Below are positions 57,814 to 64,000 of a DNA stretch of 64,000 bases, in pieces (positions within the stretch are counted from its first letter, which is position 1; the number at the start of each line of letters is the position of its first letter). The position numbers and the translations under genes were made by a program. The stretch lies in contig JAFKHH010000012.1 of the NCBI GenBank assembly GCA_017306865.1, positions 558,001 to 622,000 on the forward strand. The letters run 5' to 3'. The stretch comes from Filimonas sp. (lineage in GTDB: Bacteria > Bacteroidota > Bacteroidia > Chitinophagales > Chitinophagaceae). A model generated the notes under the pieces. It saw only the letters and a list, made by a program, of their open reading frames with translations. It ran no database searches and had not been told where the DNA came from.

Positions 57814-58476
57814 ATGAAAAGGTGTTCTTTTTTGTTTGTCTTTATTATTACTACACTTTTTATATCCTGTAAGAAGCAACAGGAATTTGTTCCCACAAAG
57901 CCGTTTATTGATTCTATAACGCCATTGTTTGCAAACGAAGGGGATGTTGTTGCCGTGTATGGTAAATATTTTAACGGGACACCTTCTATTATAATCAATG
58001 ACAAGGTTGCCAAAGTACAGGTAACCGGAGATGTATTGCATGTAACTGTGCCGGGGGGGGCCTTCCCATCTTTTAATGATCTGCTGGCAAAGATCCAGAT
58101 AAAGGCATCAGGTATTGCAGATACAGCAACTGCTTATTTTTACTCAGCCCATACACCGCGCATGTATTCTATCTATCCCACGACCGTACACGTCGGAGAT
58201 ACTATTACTATAACAGGGGCTGGATTTGTGAAAGGAAGAGATGACATGGGTTCTATAAAATTTTTTCCTCCTTGGGAAGAATGGGATGCTTTAGCGGTCC
58301 CAGGACAACCTTTCGGTACTGTTGCAAATATTATTTATATATCTGACACTATAATTAAACTAACTGTTCCGGTAGGTACAAGGACAGGTATTTTAATCTT
58401 TTTAACGCGATTGCCAGTGTTTATTGTTGGCGCAATGGGGATGGACATGGCGCAACCAATAACAATTATTCAGTAG
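57814..58476 (+). CDS. IPT/TIG-domain lipoprotein
   Basis: A 220-residue lipoprotein with lipobox-like IISCKKQ (KRCSFLFVFIITTLFISCKKQ; Cys19 probably acylated). Two IPT/TIG immunoglobulin-like domains follow: PFIDSITPLFANEGDVVAVYGKYFNGTPSIIINDKVAKV (~30-110) and PRMYSIYPTTVHVGDTITITGAGFVKG (~118-205). TIG domains act in surface glycan binding and similar extracellular roles. It is followed by a mini-lipoprotein and a type B sorted protein, so probably a small cell-surface unit. Function otherwise unknown. Confidence 0.85.
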   Translation: MKRCSFLFVFIITTLFISCKKQQEFVPTKPFIDSITPLFANEGDVVAVYGKYFNGTPSIIINDKVAKVQVTGDVLHVTVPGGAFPSFNDLLAKIQIKASGIADTATAYFYSAHTPRMYSIYPTTVHVGDTITITGAGFVKGRDDMGSIKFFPPWEEWDALAVPGQPFGTVANIIYISDTIIKLTVPVGTRTGILIFLTRLPVFIVGAMGMDMAQPITIIQ

Positions 58477-58499
58477 AGAGTTTACCAAATATCAATTAT

Positions 58500-58772
58500 A
58501 TGAAAAAGACACACATTGTGGTCAAATGCCTTTTATTGGCATTGGCTGTAAGTGGTGCCATGTCCTGTAAAAAGGACATGTTGAAAGCACCTGAACCAGT
58601 TCAAAAGCTGGCAATAAGTGATACTACAAACTTGGTCATTGAGTTTTATGCTGGAGACAATAATGACCCTGCCTTGAAAAAGGTAGTAAACGAGTACCGA
58701 CAGTCAAAAATATTTAGAGAAAAATTGAATGCCAGTATCATTCGTTCCTCAAATTCTCATCCTGTCAAGTAA
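58500..58772 (+). CDS. Small lipoprotein of unknown function (90 aa)
   Basis: A 90-residue lipoprotein with signal peptide and lipobox (VVKCLLLALAVSGAMSCKKDM; Cys23 acylated). The mature ~65 residues are polar and helical (LAISDTTNLVIEFYAGDNNDPALKKVVNEYRQSKIFREKLNASI). No family recognised. It starts 24 nt after the TIG lipoprotein stop and is followed 36 nt later by the gliding-motility-type protein gene; the three share strand and tight spacing. Confidence 0.72.
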   Translation: MKKTHIVVKCLLLALAVSGAMSCKKDMLKAPEPVQKLAISDTTNLVIEFYAGDNNDPALKKVVNEYRQSKIFREKLNASIIRSSNSHPVK

Positions 58773-58807
58773 TTAATTCTTTTATCAATCATTTTAAAAT
58801 TCTATCT

Positions 58808-59539
58808 ATGAAGAAGACAATCACTAATACGGTTTGTTTTTTATCGCTTCCTTTTTTTAGTTTTTTCTTTTCACTGTCAGCAAAAGCTCAAGTGACTTTA
58901 ACATCAAATGGTGCGGGCGTTGGTATTACTAATTGTGATGTGAGAGATTTAAGAGTTGATATTCCTGCTGGTGCAGGTTCCGGGCAATATGAATATTATT
59001 ATGGGGTTAAAGAAGCAGGAGCGTCAATTATGTCAAAAAATGTGCCTTATTTAGTGATAGATCCTCAACCATCTAGTCCCACCACGTATAAGGTAACTGT
59101 ATTTGATGTAGTGACAGGTAATTTAATTGGGAAAGCGGAAGTGCTTGTGTCAGCTCGAATAGCTGGCGATATTAATGTCTTTATTCCCAATGTCATTACA
59201 CCTAATGGCGATGGTGTGAATGACACTTGGAATATACTTACGCCTAATAAAGATAGAATTACTGCGGATGTGCCTATTAATGCCTATGGCTATTCATTAC
59301 AGATATGGGATCGTAATAGCGTTGTAGTATTAGATCAGAACGAATCTCAAAGATCTTCTTCATTGCCAGGTTCTTTTTATACGAAGGGACTGGTGAGTGA
59401 TATCATTTACTGGAATGGGACCTATAATAATCTGAATAATAGGGTAACTCCGACCACTTACTATTACAGTCTAAAATTAAAAAACTGCACTTATCCTAGT
59501 GGTAAAGAATATCAAAATTGGATACAAGTAATTTGGTAA
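58808..59539 (+). CDS. Secreted protein with type IX secretion type B (gliding-motility-associated) sorting domain
   Basis: A 243-residue protein with signal peptide (KKTITNTVCFLSLPFFSFFFSLSAKAQ). The N-terminal ~90 mature residues are a small beta domain with no known family. The C-terminal ~90 residues are the gliding-motility-associated C-terminal (CHU_C-like) domain: FIPNVITPNGDGVNDTWNILTPN, YGYSLQIWDRNSVVVLDQNES, YWNGTYNNLNNRVTPTTYYYSLKL, the hallmark of cargo exported by the type IX system with a type B signal. Its cargo domain is very short, so it may be a surface adhesin or a partner of the lipoproteins before it. Confidence 0.92.
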   Translation: MKKTITNTVCFLSLPFFSFFFSLSAKAQVTLTSNGAGVGITNCDVRDLRVDIPAGAGSGQYEYYYGVKEAGASIMSKNVPYLVIDPQPSSPTTYKVTVFDVVTGNLIGKAEVLVSARIAGDINVFIPNVITPNGDGVNDTWNILTPNKDRITADVPINAYGYSLQIWDRNSVVVLDQNESQRSSSLPGSFYTKGLVSDIIYWNGTYNNLNNRVTPTTYYYSLKLKNCTYPSGKEYQNWIQVIW

Positions 59540-59794
59540 TAGCCCAATTTAGAGGATAATGCGTAATGCCAATAGAATGCCTAAAGATTCAGTGGTTCTT
59601 ATATCTAAAGAATTAGATGAAGTTAATTTTGCTTTTTGCAGATGTATGCCTGTATTTTCCCTCAGCCAGGTAAATAATTGCTGAGACTTTTGCAAGGCTG
59701 AATTTTTTAGATTATTTTTTAGTATTTGGCAATAATCCGGAAAACATATCCGTTTTCAGTGCCTAACTATTCTTAATCTTTAAAAACATCTACT

Positions 59795-60214
59795 ATGTTA
59801 TTTGGAATTACACTGATTATTCTTGGCCTGCTGGCAGTTCCCTCTCTATTGGCTAAAAAGCCGGAAATGAAACAAATGCTTGATAAAATTGTGCCTTACC
59901 AGGGATGGGCGGGTGTCGTACTGTGTATATGGGGTGTTTGGGGTATTATTTCAGGTATTATTCATATCAATTTGCTTACTCTCGCTCCGGTTTACTGGAT
60001 CGTTTACATGTGTGTGGTTGTGGTAGAGGCCGCATTGGGCTTTATTCTTGGTTATTCCCTGATTCAGCAGTATGCACTATCAAAAAATCCTCAGGCTGCT
60101 GCAAAAGGTGAACAGGTACTGGCTAAACTAAGGCCATTACAAGGTACATTAGGCATTATTGCTATTATACTGGGTGTATTGAATATTGTATTTTCTATTA
60201 TGTACCACATTTAA
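59795..60214 (+). CDS. Membrane protein with internal repeat (139 aa)
   Basis: A 139-residue protein with about four membrane segments. An internal repeat is visible: MKQMLDKIVPYQGWAGVVLCIWGVWGIIS (~26-54) and EQVLAKLRPLQGTLGIIAIILGVLNIVFS (~107-135) share the spacing LxKxxPxQGxxGxxxxxxGVxxI. Such twofold repeats suggest internal symmetry. No family recognised. Upstream 255 bp holds no supported gene; a 41-codon frame at about 59559 is not credible. Terminated by the hairpin 60258-60289. Confidence 0.7.
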   Translation: MLFGITLIILGLLAVPSLLAKKPEMKQMLDKIVPYQGWAGVVLCIWGVWGIISGIIHINLLTLAPVYWIVYMCVVVVEAALGFILGYSLIQQYALSKNPQAAAKGEQVLAKLRPLQGTLGIIAIILGVLNIVFSIMYHI

Positions 60215-60257
60215 TAGCTCTGGTTAGAAAACTATTTTCAAAACGAGCCTTAAAATA

Positions 60258-60289
60258 AAAAAGCCTTGATCCACTGATCAAGGCTTTTT
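60258..60289. terminator. Bidirectional terminator between convergent genes
   Basis: AAAAAGCCTTGATC pairs perfectly with GATCAAGGCTTTTT around CACT, so it serves the membrane protein gene (+) and the DUF5679-like gene (-). Confidence 0.9.
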
Positions 60290-60309
60290 CAATAAGATTG
60301 TTTGTGTGA

Positions 60310-60516
60310 TTAGAAATCTTTAGTTGCAACGCCTTCAGCGATAGCTTTCAATGCTTTTTCTTCACCGAGGATAGCACTCATTTTATTTCCTTTACCGTCG
60401 TCGCCTTTTGCAATATAACCTCCCTTAGAAGTTTTAGAGATCACAGCATTGTGCATTGGAACGTCTTTTTCTTTTGTTTTCAAACAATAAGCCTTGATCA
60501 TTTTTGATGTATCCAT
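60310..60516 (-). CDS. Small zinc-ribbon-derived-looking protein (68 aa)
   Basis: A 68-residue protein: MIKAYCLKTKEKDVPMHNAV, TSKGGYIAKGDDGKGNKMSAIL, then a helix (GEEKALKAIAEGVATKDF). The N-terminal part matches the layout of DUF5679-type zinc ribbons (AYCVKC...K), but only one of the usual cysteines (Cys11) is left and the CxxC pairs are missing, so it could not bind zinc in the usual way. Function unknown. Single gene between two terminators. Alternative: unrelated small cytoplasmic protein. Confidence 0.6.
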   Translation of the reverse strand: MDTSKMIKAYCLKTKEKDVPMHNAVISKTSKGGYIAKGDDGKGNKMSAILGEEKALKAIAEGVATKDF

Positions 60517-60657
60517 TGTGATAGAAATTTTAATTAGTCTGTGTAGACGTGTTTAATAATAAGGTTCGCTATTGCAACCTACAAGTTTTTAGCCAAAATA
60601 GCTGTACGCCATAGAAAATGAACAAAAAAACAATATTTGGCGCAACTCCTATAATGC

Positions 60658-60700
60658 AAAAGACTGGCTAGAGCAATTTAGCTCTGTAAACCAGTCTTTT
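60658..60700 (-). terminator. gyrB terminator
   Basis: AAAAGACTGG (60658-60667) pairs with CCAGTCTTTT (60691-60700), with an inner GAGC/GCTC stem, directly after the gyrB stop. Confidence 0.85.
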
Positions 60701-60712
60701 AGATAAATATTT

Positions 60713-63142
<2,430 letters not shown>

Positions 63143-64000
63143 ATGTTACAGGCATTAGACATACTCAAAGTTGCGCACCGCAACACCATCGAGCCAACAA
63201 TGAACCTCCTTCATATGAAGGAGCAACACATTCCCGGTTCTATTCAGTATGTTATACGCCGTTACTATGCACAGCAGCAATGGAATAGTAATGATACCGG
63301 TATGCTGGTATATCATTACAGTGAAAAAACACCTAACGAAAACTTCTTAGAGCTTCGTTACTGCATCAGTGGCAACAAATATTGTTTTGAAAAAAGCTGT
63401 GCTCAATGTTCAGAGCTGCCGACACAGAACTGCAGTGGCAAGCATGAAACAGTAGATGTATTTTCTTTTCATTTCTCTTCTAAATTCCTTCATCAGTTCG
63501 TTCATAATGTAAAGCTCTCCAACCGAAAGGATGAAGTGCTGGCATTTAAGCATCCCAATTCATTTACCAAGATCTTTCCTGTATGCAGCCGTAAACGTAT
63601 GTCGCTGGATTCCTTACTGAATCATAGCTACACAGGCTCGTTGGAAAATATTTTTGTAAATGCTAAGGTGCATGAACTGCTTCTTTATAGTTTGGAGTGT
63701 CTGGTAGATGAAAAAGAAGAAGGTTTCTCTTGTAAGTTCCTCGCTGATGAAAGCGGTCGCGACCGCATTTACCAGGCAAGAGACATCCTGTTGAAACACA
63801 TTGGTGATCCCATCACCATTAAAGAACTGAGCCGTAAGGTAGCCATGAATGAATGCTATCTGAAAAAAGGATTTAAAGAAGTATTTGGTACAACCATATT
63901 CGACTTTTACCAGCAGCAAAGAATGGAGCATGCCAAGTACCTGCTCTACGAAAAATCGCTCAGTGTAACCGACGTTTCTGCATTGCTCGGTTATTCATCT
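63143..64000 (+). CDS. AraC-family transcriptional regulator with cysteine cluster, 3' end cut by window
   Basis: Open reading frame of 286 codons from ATG 63143, in frame to the window end. The C-terminal AraC HTH begins near residue 210 (RDRIYQARDILLKHIGDPITIKELSRKVAMNECYLKKGFKEVFGTTIFDFYQQQRMEHAKYLLYE), and the second recognition helix continues past the edge (VTDVSALLGYSS). The N-terminal ~200 residues are a sensor domain with four closely spaced cysteines, CFEKSCAQCSELPTQNC (residues ~85-101), suggesting metal or redox sensing. The ligand is unknown. The stop is outside the window. Confidence 0.88.
   Translation, partial: MLQALDILKVAHRNTIEPTMNLLHMKEQHIPGSIQYVIRRYYAQQQWNSNDTGMLVYHYSEKTPNENFLELRYCISGNKYCFEKSCAQCSELPTQNCSGKHETVDVFSFHFSSKFLHQFVHNVKLSNRKDEVLAFKHPNSFTKIFPVCSRKRMSLDSLLNHSYTGSLENIFVNAKVHELLLYSLECLVDEKEEGFSCKFLADESGRDRIYQARDILLKHIGDPITIKELSRKVAMNECYLKKGFKEVFGTTIFDFYQQQRMEHAKYLLYEKSLSVTDVSALLGYSS

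Noticed and set aside
59559-59684. 41-codon frame after the type B sorted protein
   Set aside because: No family, no good promoter or conserved pattern; a faint resemblance to a LytTR tail is not convincing.

Overview
The window reads as a chromosomal segment of a Bacteroidota bacterium, most likely a member of the Chitinophagales. The evidence is a fused LpxC/FabZ gene, a PorX-type response regulator (CheY receiver plus PglZ domain), a protein ending in a gliding-motility/type IX secretion type B sorting domain, a UMF1-family MFS carrier, a DUF3098 gene, and several promoters of the Bacteroidota form (TTTG or a variant, about 19 nt, then TAnnTTTG). Most genes are housekeeping. No prophage, integron, CRISPR array or secretion-system operon is visible.

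Layout. 1-8.2 kb, all genes on minus except the truncated one at the left edge: a DUF3108 tail, an MBL hydrolase, an MFS carrier, uppP, a DUF3098 protein, a MocR-type PLP regulator, an erythrose-4-phosphate-dehydrogenase-like member of the GAPDH family, and ftsX. 8.4-13.7 kb on plus: leuS, a REP-associated tyrosine transposase (RAYT) framed by two palindromes with the same core, and two tandem outer-membrane beta-barrel paralogues. 13.7-19.3 kb: a tricorn-like S41 protease on minus, then an unknown protein, an M23 metallopeptidase and an OmpA-domain protein on plus. 19.4-26.1 kb on minus: HD phosphohydrolase, lpxD, lpxC/fabZ, then a four-gene unit of a divergent Lgt-family protein, a radical SAM enzyme with the cysteine layout of tetraether/membrane-spanning-lipid synthases, and two very small membrane proteins. 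26.2-30 kb on plus: porX, a small unknown protein, a PhnP-like MBL enzyme and a membrane-anchored ComEA-type HhH protein. 30-33.2 kb on minus: a ceramidase-family membrane protein, a two-gene unknown unit (lipoprotein plus small membrane protein), and a Crp/Fnr regulator. 33.4-39.8 kb: an acyl-CoA dehydrogenase, then tig, clpP, clpP and clpX on minus, flanked by two tiny paralogous proteins, and tRNA-Leu(UAG). 39.9-45 kb on minus: a secreted coiled-coil protein, a 7TM histidine kinase and a flippase. 45.2-50.1 kb: arfB, dtd, truncated haemoglobin, MazG-like, BrkB/YihY, a small membrane protein and glyS. 50.3-57.5 kb: a ferredoxin-NADP-reductase-like gene, mlaE-mlaF-mlaD and mfd. 57.8-64 kb: a small cell-surface cluster (TIG lipoprotein, mini-lipoprotein, type B sorted protein), a membrane protein, a small zinc-ribbon-like protein, gyrB, and an AraC regulator cut by the right edge.

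The most striking features are: the Lgt-like/radical SAM/mini-membrane-protein operon, whose sequence suggests a membrane-lipid modification not described for this arrangement; the RAYT with flanking palindromes; and a rich set of intergenic low-complexity repeat families, several folded into perfect inverted repeats of 26-30 bp between genes. One of these appears interrupted by an insert carrying its own palindrome (43.06-43.42 kb).

All functional assignments come from motifs read by eye. Start codons were moved inward from the longest reading frame where an internal ATG gives a sensible N terminus, and each such change is noted.
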